A DNA stretch of 64,000 bases from Streptomyces graminofaciens (GCF_030294945.1 NZ_AP018448.1:8962501-9026500); one strand, 5' to 3'; positions 42,529-51,501 are shown, counted from the first letter of the stretch. Program-made: numbers and translations. The notes: a model not told the origin generated them from the sequence alone.

Positions 42529-42681
42529 GACGGAAAAGCTACGTTGCGTTCATGGATATAGCAACGACTTTATTGCGTAAGGTTTCTATAGTCGCAGCTC
42601 AAGACCGAGTAATTGTTACAATGGTCTTCGAGTAATGCAACGAGTGAAGCTCTGTTCGTTGCAATGGAGTGGAGGTGAACG
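42529..42681. promoter_or_regulatory. AT-rich control region with repeated GTTGC/GCAAC motifs
   Basis: The upstream region of gtrA. CGTTGC (42542-42547) is inverted against GCAACG (42561-42566), and TGCAACGA (42636-42643) against TCGTTGCA (42656-42663). TTGC also occurs near 42573. The region is clearly lower in GC than its surroundings. It looks like a multi-site operator, with no identified regulator. Confidence 0.5.
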
Positions 42682-42975
42682 CTATGCCGGTCCGTCGTTC
42701 TGTCGGCCGGCCCGGTCGAGGCGCAGGTCCCGGTGGAGGAACCACGCCGTACCCGCGACGACCACCCCGCAGATCGTGGGCACGAGCAGCCATGGGAGGC
42801 CCGTCCACACGGTGGACAGACCCACGACGGTGCAACTGGCCCCGGTGACGACGAGCAGCCACTTGCCGTACGGGCGCCAGGTGAAGAGTCCGGGGTCGCG
42901 CGGCCTGGCCAGAAGCACTGGCCGGGCGGTGCTGTGCTGGCCGGGATTCGACGTCCGTGGTCGGCCATTCGTCAT
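42682..42975 (-). CDS. Small two-helix membrane protein
   Basis: Protein of about 97 residues: a polar N-terminus of about 40 residues, two membrane helices (about 43-60 KWLLVVTGASCTVVGLS and 65-85 LPWLLVPTICGVVVAGTAWFL) and a basic tail HRDLRLDRAGRQNDGPA. No domain is recognised. Its ATG (42975) is divergent from the LysR gene 66 bases away, which suggests that regulator may control it. Coding potential is supported by helix pattern and GC bias only. Confidence 0.6.
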   Translation of the reverse strand: MTNGRPRTSNPGQHSTARPVLLARPRDPGLFTWRPYGKWLLVVTGASCTVVGLSTVWTGLPWLLVPTICGVVVAGTAWFLHRDLRLDRAGRQNDGPA

Positions 42976-43019
42976 CACCGTGCTCTCGTTCGTTCGCTTT
43001 ATCTCGGTCGGCAGCCCGC

Positions 43020-43039
43020 CCCCAAGCGATAACTTGGGG
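43020..43039. promoter_or_regulatory. Dyad at the LysR gene start
   Basis: CCCCAAG-CGATAA-CTTGGGG, perfect 7-bp arms, ending 2 bases before the GTG of the LysR gene, which would therefore be nearly leaderless. A likely autoregulatory LysR site shared with the divergent small membrane protein. Confidence 0.55.
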
Positions 43040-43041
43040 TT

Positions 43042-43965
43042 GTGACCCTCGATGATCTGCGTGTCTTCGTCGCCGTGTGCCGGGCCGGGAGTCTCAGTGC
43101 GGTGGCCCGGGAGTTGGGGTGCACCCAGTCGGCGGTGAGTCAGCATGTGCGGCGGCTGGAGCGGGAGGTCGGCGTCGGGCTGGTGGAGCGGCAGGCCCGC
43201 GGTGTGGTGCCCACCAAGGCCGGGCGGTTGCTCCAGGAGGCGGCCGCCGAGGGGATCGCCGGGCTCGACCTCGCGCTGCGGCGGCTGGCCGAGCTGGTGC
43301 GGGGCGACGGAGGGGTCGTACGGATCGCCACCGGCGGCACGACCGTGCGGCACTTCATGACGGAGGGGATCGTCGACTTCCGGCGGTCGTATCCGGGGGT
43401 GGCGCTGGAGTTCCACACCGTACGGTCGAGCGGTGGCTGCCGCGACGCGCTGGCGGACCCCGCTCTCGATCTCGACCTCGCCTGGGTCACCCTGGGGCCC
43501 GCCGTGCGCGGCCTCGAACAGCGGGCCGTGGCCCGGCTGCCCTGGGTGCTCGCCGTACGCGCCGACGACGAACTCGCGGGCCGGGAGCGGATAGAGGGCG
43601 ACGAACTGGCCGGGCTACGGCTGATCGGACTGCCGAAGAACTCCACGTCCTACGCCCATCTCGATGCCGCCTACCGGGAGTTGGGCATCAAGGTCGCCGC
43701 CTCCGGCGCCGGTGTCGCCGACTGGGACACCGCGATCCTGCTCGCCGAACTAGGCGTCGGTCACGCCGTCGTCCCCGCCCTGCCGGGCTGGACCGGGCCC
43801 GGCCACCCCGGTCTGCGGTTCGTGCCCGTACCGGATCTGCCGCCGCTCACGGTCGGTTGGGCGGTACGACGCTGGGAGGCGCTGTCACCGCCCGCACGGG
43901 CGTTCGCGGACACGGTGGCTCGGCATGTGGTGCGGGCGGGGGAGCGGGTGGGCGGGGTGCGTTAG
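43042..43965 (+). CDS. LysR-family transcriptional regulator
   Basis: Regulator of 307 residues. The N-terminal winged helix-turn-helix (TLDDLRVFVAVCRAGSLSAV, about 2-21, and GCTQSAVSQHVRRLEREVG) is followed by a periplasmic-binding-fold effector domain (about 92-295). GTG 43042 lies just after a dyad. Its end overlaps the convergent ketopantoate-reductase-like gene by 4 bases (43962-43965). The effector and targets are unknown; neighbours are a small membrane protein (divergent) and that reductase. Confidence 0.93.
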   Translation: MTLDDLRVFVAVCRAGSLSAVARELGCTQSAVSQHVRRLEREVGVGLVERQARGVVPTKAGRLLQEAAAEGIAGLDLALRRLAELVRGDGGVVRIATGGTTVRHFMTEGIVDFRRSYPGVALEFHTVRSSGGCRDALADPALDLDLAWVTLGPAVRGLEQRAVARLPWVLAVRADDELAGRERIEGDELAGLRLIGLPKNSTSYAHLDAAYRELGIKVAASGAGVADWDTAILLAELGVGHAVVPALPGWTGPGHPGLRFVPVPDLPPLTVGWAVRRWEALSPPARAFADTVARHVVRAGERVGGVR

Positions 43966-44870
43966 TACTTCTCCCGCAGCTCCCCGACCACCCGCTCCGC
44001 CACCGGCACCGGAACACCGTGGCGCTCGGCCGCGCGCAGCAACGCGCCGCCGATCGCGTCCAGTTCGAGGGGGCGGCCGGCCTCGGCGTCGCGCTGCATG
44101 GAGGACTTGGTGGTGGGGGCGAAGGCGTCGTAGCGGGCCAGGGTCCCGGCCGGGTCCATGGGGGCGCCGACGGCGCCGCTCACCCTGGTGGTCTCCTCGA
44201 CCAGGGCGACCAGTTCCTCGCGGTGCCGGGCGCGGATCTCGCCCAGCGGCAGCCCGTAGCGGGTGGTCAGCAGCGCGAACGGGGCGAGGAACGACATCTT
44301 CGCCCACAGCGTCGCCGTCTCGTCGTCCAGGACGCGGGTGGTCACACCGGCCCATTCCAGCGCGCCGGCAAGGGAGTTGAGGAGCTTCCTCGGTACCACC
44401 TCCGGGGCGCCGGTCAGGTCGACCTCCACGAAGGGGCTGGTGTGCTCGATCACCCCCGGAACGACCCGGGTGGACTCGACGCGGATCGCCGCCGGGGCGA
44501 CGGGCGTGGTGCCGTAGCGGGCGCGCAGGGCCGCCGGGTGCTCGACGCCGTTCAGGAACGGTACGACGAGGGTGTCGTTGCCGAGGGCGTGCGCGGGGAG
44601 GCGGTCCAGGGCGGCGCCGAGGCTTGTGTGCTTCACGGCGACGAGGCAGGCGTCGACGGGTTCGCGCAGTTCGGCGGCGGTTTCCACGCGGGCCGTGAAC
44701 TCGCCGAAGCGGGGGCTGCGGACGAGGATGCCCTCCGCGTCCAGGGCCCGGGCCGTCTCGTCCCCGGCCAGGCAGATCACCCGGTTGCCCGCCCGCACCA
44801 GCAGCGCGGCCAGCAGGCCCCCTACGCCGCCGGGGCCCAGCACCGCCACCGTGATTCGGTCCTTCGTCAT
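43962..44870 (-). CDS. Ketopantoate reductase family protein (ApbA/PanE)
   Basis: NADPH-dependent reductase of 302 residues. The N-terminal Rossmann fold starts TVAVLGPGGVGGLLAALL (GxGxxG, about 6-23), and the catalytic Lys is in AVKHTS (about 94). The C-terminal helical domain contains LWAKMSFLAPFALLT (about 195). It is either 2-dehydropantoate 2-reductase of CoA synthesis or a paralogue with another 2-oxoacid substrate; it is not linked to panB/panC. ATG 44870 is taken (GGGGAG 11 bases upstream); the frame opens 12 codons further. Confidence 0.88.
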   Translation of the reverse strand: MTKDRITVAVLGPGGVGGLLAALLVRAGNRVICLAGDETARALDAEGILVRSPRFGEFTARVETAAELREPVDACLVAVKHTSLGAALDRLPAHALGNDTLVVPFLNGVEHPAALRARYGTTPVAPAAIRVESTRVVPGVIEHTSPFVEVDLTGAPEVVPRKLLNSLAGALEWAGVTTRVLDDETATLWAKMSFLAPFALLTTRYGLPLGEIRARHREELVALVEETTRVSGAVGAPMDPAGTLARYDAFAPTTKSSMQRDAEAGRPLELDAIGGALLRAAERHGVPVPVAERVVGELREKY

Positions 44871-44993
44871 GGTCGTCAGACTCCCCTCGTCGTCGGTGAT
44901 GATCACAAGGGGTCGAGGGAGGAGTCAATCCTCGGAGAAGCTTGCCGATACCCAAGGAATTCCTTGAGGGTCGGGTTGGAGGACACTGGACGC

Positions 44994-45221
44994 ATGTGCC
45001 GCAGCATCAAGACTCTCCGCCCGCCGGTCCTGCCCGAAGAGGCCACCGAGGACGACATCCGTGCCGCCGCCCTTCAGTACGTCCGCAAGGTCTCCGGCTT
45101 CCGTGCGCCCGCCGCGCACAACCGGGAGGTGTTCGACCGCGCGGTGGACGCGATCGCCGCCGCGACGGCCGAACTCCTGGAGGGGTTGGAGGTCCGGGGC
45201 GCCGCGAAGCGCGCCGGGTAG
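44994..45221 (+). CDS. DUF2277 family protein
   Basis: Small soluble protein of 75 residues. The family start CRSIKTLRPPV and the motif DDIRAAALQYVRKVSGFRAP are visible, then AHNREVFDRAVDAIAAATAELLEGL. Function unknown. It resembles members encoded near stress genes in many actinobacteria and proteobacteria. A strong GGAGG lies 11 bases before ATG 44994. It is divergent from the ketopantoate-reductase-like gene. Confidence 0.85.
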   Translation: MCRSIKTLRPPVLPEEATEDDIRAAALQYVRKVSGFRAPAAHNREVFDRAVDAIAAATAELLEGLEVRGAAKRAG

Positions 45222-45339
45222 CGATTTCGCCCCGCCGCCCCTGCCCGTCCCGTCCTCCAGGGGCTCCGCCCCTTCGACCCCGCGCGGGAGAGCTCGGGTG
45301 GGTGGGTGGATGGATGGACTTTGTCGGCGGGTGCGGGAT

Positions 45340-45385
45340 TGTCGTGGTTGCTCGCGCGGTTCCCCGCGCCCCTTCAGGGGCCCTG
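45340..45385. repeat. Intergenic palindromic repeat, copy R5
   Basis: GTCGTGGTTGCTCGCGCGGT, then CCCCGCGCCCCTTCAGGGGC, the same core as R2 with a short GCCCC/GGGGC hairpin. It lies between the convergent DUF2277 and DedA-type genes, 119 bases after the former and 11 bases from the latter's stop. Confidence 0.65.
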
Positions 45386-45395
45386 GGGTCTGTCC

Positions 45396-46007
45396 CTAGC
45401 CCTGCAAAGCCGGTCGGCGCATCAGGTACCCCGCTCCCGCGCCCGCCCCGAACAACGCCGCCAGTGACACCCCCGTCGCCAGCCACGTCGCGCCCAGCCA
45501 CTGGGCGCCGAAATAGCCGAGCGCCACGCTGTACGCGGCCCACGCCATGCCGGCCAGCGCGGACCACGGGAGGAAGTCACGGGTCCGGCGCCGCGCGGCG
45601 CCCCAGCCGAGGGAGACGACGGAACGGCCCGCGGGGGCGAAGCGGGCGACGACCACCAGGATGCCGCCGCCACGGGCGAGCGCCGTGCCGAGACGTTCCT
45701 GCGCCGTGGTCAGTCGGCGGGAGCGGGCGATCGCGCGGTCCAGCCGCTCACTGCCCTGCCAGGCGAGGCGGTACGCCGCCAGGTCGCCCAGTACCGAGGC
45801 CGTCGTCGCCGAGAGCATCAGGATCAGGATGTCCGGCCCGTCCCACGGCATCGCTCCCGCCGCGGTACCCGCCGCTGCCGCCGTGGCGGCCGCCACCACC
45901 AGGACTCCGCTCGGCAGCACCGGTAGAAAGACGTCCAGGAGAATGGACGCGGCCACGACGGCGTAGATCCATGGGCCTGCCGCCAGCGACCCCAGACTCT
46001 CAAGCAC
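45396..46007 (-). CDS. DedA/VTT-domain membrane protein
   Basis: Integral membrane protein of 203 residues related to DedA. After an N-terminal helix (about 13-45, IYAVVAASILLDVFLPVLPSGVLV), the VTT core includes SVLGDLAAYRLAWQG and ARFAPAGRSVVSLGWG (about 118-133, the R..P..R motif of DedA). GTG 46007 is chosen because AGGAGAG lies 7 bases upstream, which argues against the 33-codon longer frame. The likely role is membrane or lipid-carrier homeostasis. Confidence 0.83.
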   Translation of the reverse strand: MLESLGSLAAGPWIYAVVAASILLDVFLPVLPSGVLVVAAATAAAAGTAAGAMPWDGPDILILMLSATTASVLGDLAAYRLAWQGSERLDRAIARSRRLTTAQERLGTALARGGGILVVVARFAPAGRSVVSLGWGAARRRTRDFLPWSALAGMAWAAYSVALGYFGAQWLGATWLATGVSLAALFGAGAGAGYLMRRPALQG

Positions 46008-46321
46008 CGCACACTCTCCTGTTTTCCCCCGACCCCGTGATAGCCGTACAGCGTATCCCTCGCGTATGACAGAGGGCTCACAGGGGCTCATGTGTCCGTC
46101 GTACACGGTTCACCCGGCTGCAGTCCCGCAACGCGCGCACCGCGCCGCGGCGGCGTACGAGTGAGGGTGCGTGTGAGGTACGAGTGAGGGACCAGGAGAG
46201 TGGGGCGGTGAGGTGGCGGGGGTGCGGGTGGCCCGCTTCGCCGTGCCGTTCGGGTGGGCCGTCGATGGCGTGTGATCGCCCCGGGCGACCCACCCGTGCC
46301 GTGTCGTGGGACCGGGTCGGG
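46008..46321. other. Intergenic region with 13-bp direct repeat
   Basis: About 314 bases between the DedA-type start and the DoxX stop, both on the minus strand. GTACGAGTGAGGG occurs twice, 23 bases apart (46155-46167, 46178-46190). Otherwise it is GC-rich sequence with no ORF, hairpin or known RNA that I can identify. It should contain the promoter of the DedA-type gene. Confidence 0.5.
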
Positions 46322-46777
46322 TCAGGCCGCGACCGGCGCGCTCTTCGCGTCAGCCTTGCTTGCCGTCGAGGCCCCGCGCTTGCCGAGGAACTGGTCGAGG
46401 CCGAGCGCGCCGGAGCCGGTGAAGATCAGCAGGAACATGGCCCAGCAGTACAGTGCCGCGCCCTCGCCGCCGTTCTGGATGGGCCACAGGGCGCCGGGCT
46501 GGTGGACCTTGAAGTAGGCGTAGGCCATGGCGCCGGAGGCGATGAACGCCGCGATGCGGGTGCCGAGGCCGAGCAGGACCAGGCTGCCGCCGACGAGTTC
46601 GATGACGGCCGCGTACCAGCCGGGCCAGGTGCCCGCGGACACGGTGCCGCCCTGGCCGTCGGCGCCGCCGAGGACGCCGAAGAGCTTGCCTGCGCCGTGG
46701 CAGAGGAAGAGCAGGCCGACGACGATGCGGAACACGCCGAGAGCGTATGGCTGGGCGCTGTTGAGGCGTCCGGTCAT
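46322..46777 (-). CDS. DoxX-family membrane protein
   Basis: Protein of 151 residues with four membrane helices (about 13-33, 58-76, 79-98, 107-126). The DoxX pattern includes ALGVFRIVVGLLFLCHGAGKLF at the start and EFVG-like IELVGGSLVLLGLGTRIAAF. It ends in a polar Ser/Lys-rich tail. Family members have been linked to thiosulfate oxidation and to membrane-associated oxidoreductases against oxidative stress. AAGGAG precedes ATG 46777. No partner is adjacent. Confidence 0.88.
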   Translation of the reverse strand: MTGRLNSAQPYALGVFRIVVGLLFLCHGAGKLFGVLGGADGQGGTVSAGTWPGWYAAVIELVGGSLVLLGLGTRIAAFIASGAMAYAYFKVHQPGALWPIQNGGEGAALYCWAMFLLIFTGSGALGLDQFLGKRGASTASKADAKSAPVAA

Positions 46778-46861
46778 GGTGGGGAGCTCCTTCGGTATGA
46801 CCCGGTCCTGGTGGGACCGATGGGGACGGTTGTTACCGGTGGGTCACCACGTTAGGCAGCG

Positions 46862-48832
46862 CTAATCAATGCTTGCAAGTTCAACATTTGGCCAGCTCTT
46901 GGCGTGTCCATGATGTTTCAGATGCGGTATCGCCGCACGTAGAACGGCTCTCGCCACCGCGTCGGCATCCGAAAGCGTGACTGAATCCACACCGGGCCGG
47001 GCGCCCGCCGCGGTCACCCAGTGCACGCCCTCCGTGGGCACGCCGAACGCGAACCGCTGTGTGTGCGCGACACCTTTTCGGTCTATCAGGTGATACGGGC
47101 GCGGTGTCACATCGAGACCGCCGGTCTCGTAGGAGTCGTCCCCCTCCGGCTCGGTGATCCGGTGCGGGCGGCACTGGCCCGTCTTCAGTAGCCGGGCCAG
47201 CAGCTCGTCGGCGGTCCTGCGCAGGTCCGGCTCCGGGAGACGGGCCTCGATCACGGTCGTCACGCGGACGGCCGAGCCCGGTACGTCGGGGGAGTGGGCC
47301 CGCCAGGCCCCGTCCTCGGGCCGTACCTCCAGCCGGGGGCCGAGGACCGTCAGCACGCCGGCCTCGATCAGCGCGGACATCTCCTCGATACGGCTGCGGG
47401 GCGGACCGATGGACAGGAACGCGTTCAGTGGCGTGTACCAGCGGTCCAGATGCTCACGGCGGGACGCGCCGGTCAGCCCGCCGTGGTCGACGATCAGCCG
47501 CAGCTCGTTGCGCAGATCCCGCAGCACGTCGAGCGCGGCCTTCACCGGCCCCTCCACATTGCCGAGCGCGGCCTGGTCGGCGTCCTCGCGGAGATACGCC
47601 AGCAGCCAGTCCCGCCAGGCCGTCGGGTCCGGGAACGTACGTCCCGTGTACGGCCGTGACACCCGGTCCCAGGACCAGCGGTCGGCCTCCGCGATCCCGA
47701 ACTCGTCCAGTACGGCGGTTTCCCGGGCGCCGCGATGGGGCGCGGAGAGGAAGCCGTCGCGGAAGCGGTCACGCCCGGCCGTGTCCCTCAACAGCCCCTC
47801 GTAATAGACCGTCTCCACCTCCTTCGCCATCAACGGCCATATCTCCGCGAGGAAGTCGGGCGCCTCCCCGGAGTCCGCGCGCTTGCGGAAGCCGGCGATC
47901 ACCTCGGGGGTCAGTACGAGCGGGGTGTGACGGCCGTACGGCCCTTTGGCGTTGTCGCCGCGCGCCTGGTACGGCACCCCGCGCCGGGAGCCCGCGTACA
48001 GGCGCGGCTCGCGGCCGGAGGGGAGGTAGCGCAGGCCCCGGTCGCCGTCGGGCACGAAGCGGCCGCCCCGGCCGGTGGTCAGCAGGGCCATGTGGTCGAA
48101 GAAGTTGAGGCCGAGGCCACGCAGGAGGACCGGCTCGCCGGGCTCGACGGGCGAGAGGTCGACGTCCGCCGGGTTGGCGGGCGGGACGTGGTGCAGGCCG
48201 TGCAGTTCGGCGTACGCGGTGAGGTCGCGCTCCGCCCGGTCGGGGACCGTGGGCAGATGGCCCTGGGTGAGGACCACGGCGGCGAGGCCGGTGAGGACGC
48301 GGCCGGTGGCGAGAGTCAGGCGCTGCCGGCCGTCGGGGGTGTCGTCGAGGCGGACCGCGCGGGTGGGGTGGGTCTCGACCCGTATCGCGGGCGGCGCGCC
48401 GCGCACCACCTCGGCGAAGACCCACTCCAGATAGCGGCCGTAGTGGGCGCGGGTCGGGTACTCGTCGGGGCCCAGCTCGCCGCGCGCCCACTCGTGCAGA
48501 CTCGGGCCCGGCCGTATCGGCCCCGAGCAGTCCACGCTCTCGTCGGTGAACAGGGTGACCTGCGAGGCCACGGTGTTCATCAGCAGATGCGGGGACTGCT
48601 CGGTGCGCCACACCTGGCCGGGGCCGGGCGGTGCCGGGTCGACGACATGGACCGTCAGGCGTGTGCCCGGGCGGAGCAGTTCGGGCGCGGAGGCGCACAG
48701 GCGCTCCAGGACGCTGGTGCCGCGCGGGCCGGCGCCGACGAGGGCGATGCCGACCTCGGTGGGTTTCGCGTCACGGGCGGTGGCGTCACTGGTCTCGGAC
48801 AAGGGCGTAACTCCCGTGCGTGTGGGGCGCAT
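46862..48832 (-). CDS. FAD/NAD(P)-binding protein
   Basis: Large flavoprotein-like oxidoreductase of about 656 residues. The FAD-binding Rossmann motif is GIALVGAGPRGTSVLERL (about 28-45), followed by a conserved PGPGQVWRTEQSPHLLMNT and, later, LRGLGLNFFDHMALLT. It matches the FAD-NAD(P)-binding family found near siderophore or peptide genes and as stand-alone genes. ATG 48832 has no clear ribosome-binding site; TTG 48802 follows GGGAG at 8 bases and may be the true start. Substrate unknown. Confidence 0.85.
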   Translation of the reverse strand: MRPTRTGVTPLSETSDATARDAKPTEVGIALVGAGPRGTSVLERLCASAPELLRPGTRLTVHVVDPAPPGPGQVWRTEQSPHLLMNTVASQVTLFTDESVDCSGPIRPGPSLHEWARGELGPDEYPTRAHYGRYLEWVFAEVVRGAPPAIRVETHPTRAVRLDDTPDGRQRLTLATGRVLTGLAAVVLTQGHLPTVPDRAERDLTAYAELHGLHHVPPANPADVDLSPVEPGEPVLLRGLGLNFFDHMALLTTGRGGRFVPDGDRGLRYLPSGREPRLYAGSRRGVPYQARGDNAKGPYGRHTPLVLTPEVIAGFRKRADSGEAPDFLAEIWPLMAKEVETVYYEGLLRDTAGRDRFRDGFLSAPHRGARETAVLDEFGIAEADRWSWDRVSRPYTGRTFPDPTAWRDWLLAYLREDADQAALGNVEGPVKAALDVLRDLRNELRLIVDHGGLTGASRREHLDRWYTPLNAFLSIGPPRSRIEEMSALIEAGVLTVLGPRLEVRPEDGAWRAHSPDVPGSAVRVTTVIEARLPEPDLRRTADELLARLLKTGQCRPHRITEPEGDDSYETGGLDVTPRPYHLIDRKGVAHTQRFAFGVPTEGVHWVTAAGARPGVDSVTLSDADAVARAVLRAAIPHLKHHGHAKSWPNVELASID

Positions 48833-48999
48833 CGTGGGGCGCGGTGCGGCGTACCGCCCACTGGACGGCGGACGGTCCGCCACATCATGCCGCCGTACGT
48901 CACGGGAGCCGAGCACTGGGTCCGCTCACGGGCGCCCGGTGTGGGATGCCTCACGAGCATCCCGGACAACAGGGGCAACAACCGTGCGGAACGTGGGCA

Positions 49000-50646
49000 T
49001 TAACGGGCGAGTTCGGACTCCGTCACTGTGTCAAGCCGGGCCTTCCCACCCCGCCGGGCCCGCGCCTGCTCCATGCGCAGCCGGGCCGAACGGCCGTGCA
49101 GGGTCAGGGTCATGAGCTGGTTGCCGAACCAGGGGCCGCCCGTCCGGCGCCAGTCGATGGACGGCCGGTCCCCGCGCCCGCGCCGCCCGAACCAGCGGCC
49201 GATCGCCCGCCCCGTCCCGCTCCAGCCGAAACGGAAACCGAGCTTTATCGACAGCGGGACCGAGTTGTGCACCGGCGAGCAGGTGAGCTGGAGCACGCGC
49301 GCGTCGGGGCCGTCGGCGTCGGCGGGCCAGGAGGGCTCGGCGATGTAGGCGTGGTGCACGTCCCCGGACAGGACGAGCACCGTCGCCGGGGCGGACGGGC
49401 CCGAGCCCGCCTCGGCGAGCAGCCCGGTCAGCTCCTCGAACGACGCCGGGAACGCCGCCCAGTGCTCCAGATCCGCCCCGCGCCGCAGCTTCTCCCCGAA
49501 CCGCGCCCAGCGCTCCCCGCGCTCGCCCCGGCACAGGGCCGCGCTCCAGGACTCGGCGTCGTGCACGAGGTGCGGCAGCAGCCAGGGCAGCGAGGTGCCG
49601 ATGAGGAGGTGGTCGTACGAGCCGGGCGCGTCCAGCGCCTGAGTGCGCAGCCAGTCGGCCTCGCCCGGGTCCAGCATCGACCGGTCGCCCTCCTCCAGGA
49701 CGCGGGCGGCCCGGCTGTCGAGCATCAGCACGCGGACGCGCCCGAAGTCGCGCCGGTAGCTCCAGCGGACCGAGGCGGAATCCTGGTCGGCGCGGGCGGC
49801 GTGCGCGCGCAGGACGTCCGTACCGTCCGGGGTGGCGCGTACGGCCGCGTACAGCGGATCGGCGGCCAGTTCGTCCGGTGAGAGGTTGCCGAGGTGCTGA
49901 TGGACCCAGTACGACATCAGGCCGCTCAGGATCCGCTCGCGCCACCAGGGGGTGGCCCGCATGTCGGCGAGCCAGGACGCGCTGGTGTTCCAGTCGTCGA
50001 TGACGTCGTGGTCGTCGAAGATCATGCAGCTGGGGACCGTGGAGAGCAGCCAGCGGATCCCGGGGTCGAGCCAGGACTCGTAGTAGAGGTGGGTGTACTC
50101 CTCGTAGTCCGCGACCTGGTCGCCCGGCGGGTCAGCCAGGCTGCGGCGGGCGGCGAGCCACCGGCGGGTGGCCTTGGAGGTCTCGTCGGCGTAGATCTGG
50201 TCGCCGAGGAGCAGCAGCACGTCGGGCCGTTCGGCCGTCGCGGACCCGGCGGCGATCCGGGCCGCCAGCGAGTCCAGCGCGTCGGGACCCACGGGATCCG
50301 GCTCACCGGCGGGCGGCGCGGCCCAGCGGCAGGAGCCGAAGGCGATCCGTACGGGAGCGCCCGCGACAGGGGTACGGATCTCGGAGGGCGGGAAACCCGA
50401 GTCGGGCGGAGGCCATACGAGGGTGCCGTCGAGGCGGATCTCGTACGTCGACGCCCTGCCCGGTGTGAGGCCCGTGACCGGGACGAGCGCGTAGTGATGG
50501 CCGGCGACCTGGAAGGTGCGGGCCTCACCGTGTCCGCCGCCGGAGCAGCGGACCTCGGCGGTGCACGGACGGCTCGTCTCGACCCACACGGTCGCGGACG
50601 AGCCGTCCACATATCTCAGCAGTGGTCCCAGGCGCAGCCCCGCCAT
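49000..50646 (-). CDS. PhoD-like metallophosphatase
   Basis: Ca/Fe-type alkaline phosphatase family protein of 548 residues. A PhoD-type N-terminal beta domain (about 5-95) precedes the metallophosphatase domain with GDQIYAD (148-154), FDDHDVIDDWN (about 210-220) and SGDVHHAYIAE (about 425). There is no Tat or Sec signal at the N-terminus, unlike secreted PhoD, so it may be cytosolic or released by another route. It is the last gene before the hairpin cluster that ends the HNH gene. Confidence 0.9.
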   Translation of the reverse strand: MAGLRLGPLLRYVDGSSATVWVETSRPCTAEVRCSGGGHGEARTFQVAGHHYALVPVTGLTPGRASTYEIRLDGTLVWPPPDSGFPPSEIRTPVAGAPVRIAFGSCRWAAPPAGEPDPVGPDALDSLAARIAAGSATAERPDVLLLLGDQIYADETSKATRRWLAARRSLADPPGDQVADYEEYTHLYYESWLDPGIRWLLSTVPSCMIFDDHDVIDDWNTSASWLADMRATPWWRERILSGLMSYWVHQHLGNLSPDELAADPLYAAVRATPDGTDVLRAHAARADQDSASVRWSYRRDFGRVRVLMLDSRAARVLEEGDRSMLDPGEADWLRTQALDAPGSYDHLLIGTSLPWLLPHLVHDAESWSAALCRGERGERWARFGEKLRRGADLEHWAAFPASFEELTGLLAEAGSGPSAPATVLVLSGDVHHAYIAEPSWPADADGPDARVLQLTCSPVHNSVPLSIKLGFRFGWSGTGRAIGRWFGRRGRGDRPSIDWRRTGGPWFGNQLMTLTLHGRSARLRMEQARARRGGKARLDTVTESELAR

Positions 50647-50696
50647 CGGCGATCACCCGCTCCTTGTCTTGTCGGGTTCGCCTCCGGGGCGCTTCA

Positions 50697-50822
50697 GCCG
50701 GTGTCGGGCGGTGAACGTGCTCAGCCCTTCGGGCCTTCGCGCGTTCACCGCCCGACACCGGCGTGCCCCTTCGGCTCACCCTTGTCCGTCGCCCCGTACG
50801 GTACGGAACGACAGGGGTGAGC
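50697..50822. terminator. Two stacked hairpins between the HNH and phoD genes
   Basis: Stem A has perfect 21-bp arms (50697-50717 with 50742-50762, starting GCCGGTGTCGGGCGG). Stem B has 13-bp arms with one mismatch (GCTCACCCTTGTC at 50774-50786 with 50810-50822). On the minus strand B then A follow the HNH stop, so they most likely terminate it. They also lie in the leader of the phoD gene. Confidence 0.7.
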
Positions 50823-50856
50823 GGGGAGGATCCGGGCGACGCGGCGCGGCCTGGGT

Positions 50857-51501
50857 TCAGCAGTTCGCCAGGTAGCTGGTGAGCGCGCTCTTCTCGGCGG
50901 AGTCCACCGACAGGTCGTAGTAGTACTTCACCTGGACCCAGGCGCGGACGTACGTGCAGCGGTAGGACGTGACCGACGGCATCCACTCGGCCGGGTCCTG
51001 GTCGCTCTTCGCCTGGTTCACGTTGTCCGTGACGGCGATGAGCTGCGGGCGGGTCAGGTCGTTGGCGAAGTTCTGGCGCTGGGTGCTGGTCCAGCTGTCG
51101 GCGCCGGAGTCCCAGGCCTCGGCCAGCGGCACGAGGTGGTCGATGTCCAGGTCGGAGGCGGCGGTCCAGGTGGCGCCGTCGTACGGGGAGTACCAGGTGC
51201 CGCTGGTGGCGGCGCAGGCGGAGCTGGTGACGACGTTCGTACCGTCGCGCTTGAGGACCGTCTCGCGGGTGTTGCAGGTGCCGCTGATGGTGATCCAGTG
51301 GTTGAACAGGTCCCGGTCGTAACCGGTGCGGTCCTCGGTCGCCACGGTGAGGCTGGCGAGGTAGGAGCGGGCGGTGGCGGCGCTGACCGGGGTGGGGAGC
51401 GCGGCGGAGGCGGTGGGGGCGTTGAAGAGCGCGACGGAGGCTATCAATCCGCTGAGCGCGGCGAGTATGCTGACCCGTCGACGCGCGTAGAACCTGCGCA
51501 T
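50857..51501 (-). CDS. Secreted HNH endonuclease family protein
   Basis: Exported nuclease of 214 residues. The signal peptide (about 1-33) ends NAPTASA. The mature domain has the GmrSD/HNH-type core DLDIDHLVPLAEAWDSGA (about 118-135, His in the catalytic DHLVPL), then FANDLTRPQLIAVTDNVNQAKSDQDPAEW, whose Asn/Asp/His-like residues complete the fold. Cys pairs (about 75/97 and 184/214) suggest disulfides. GGAG lies 5 bases before ATG 51501. It probably degrades extracellular nucleic acid. Confidence 0.9.
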   Translation of the reverse strand: MRRFYARRRVSILAALSGLIASVALFNAPTASAALPTPVSAATARSYLASLTVATEDRTGYDRDLFNHWITISGTCNTRETVLKRDGTNVVTSSACAATSGTWYSPYDGATWTAASDLDIDHLVPLAEAWDSGADSWTSTQRQNFANDLTRPQLIAVTDNVNQAKSDQDPAEWMPSVTSYRCTYVRAWVQVKYYYDLSVDSAEKSALTSYLANC

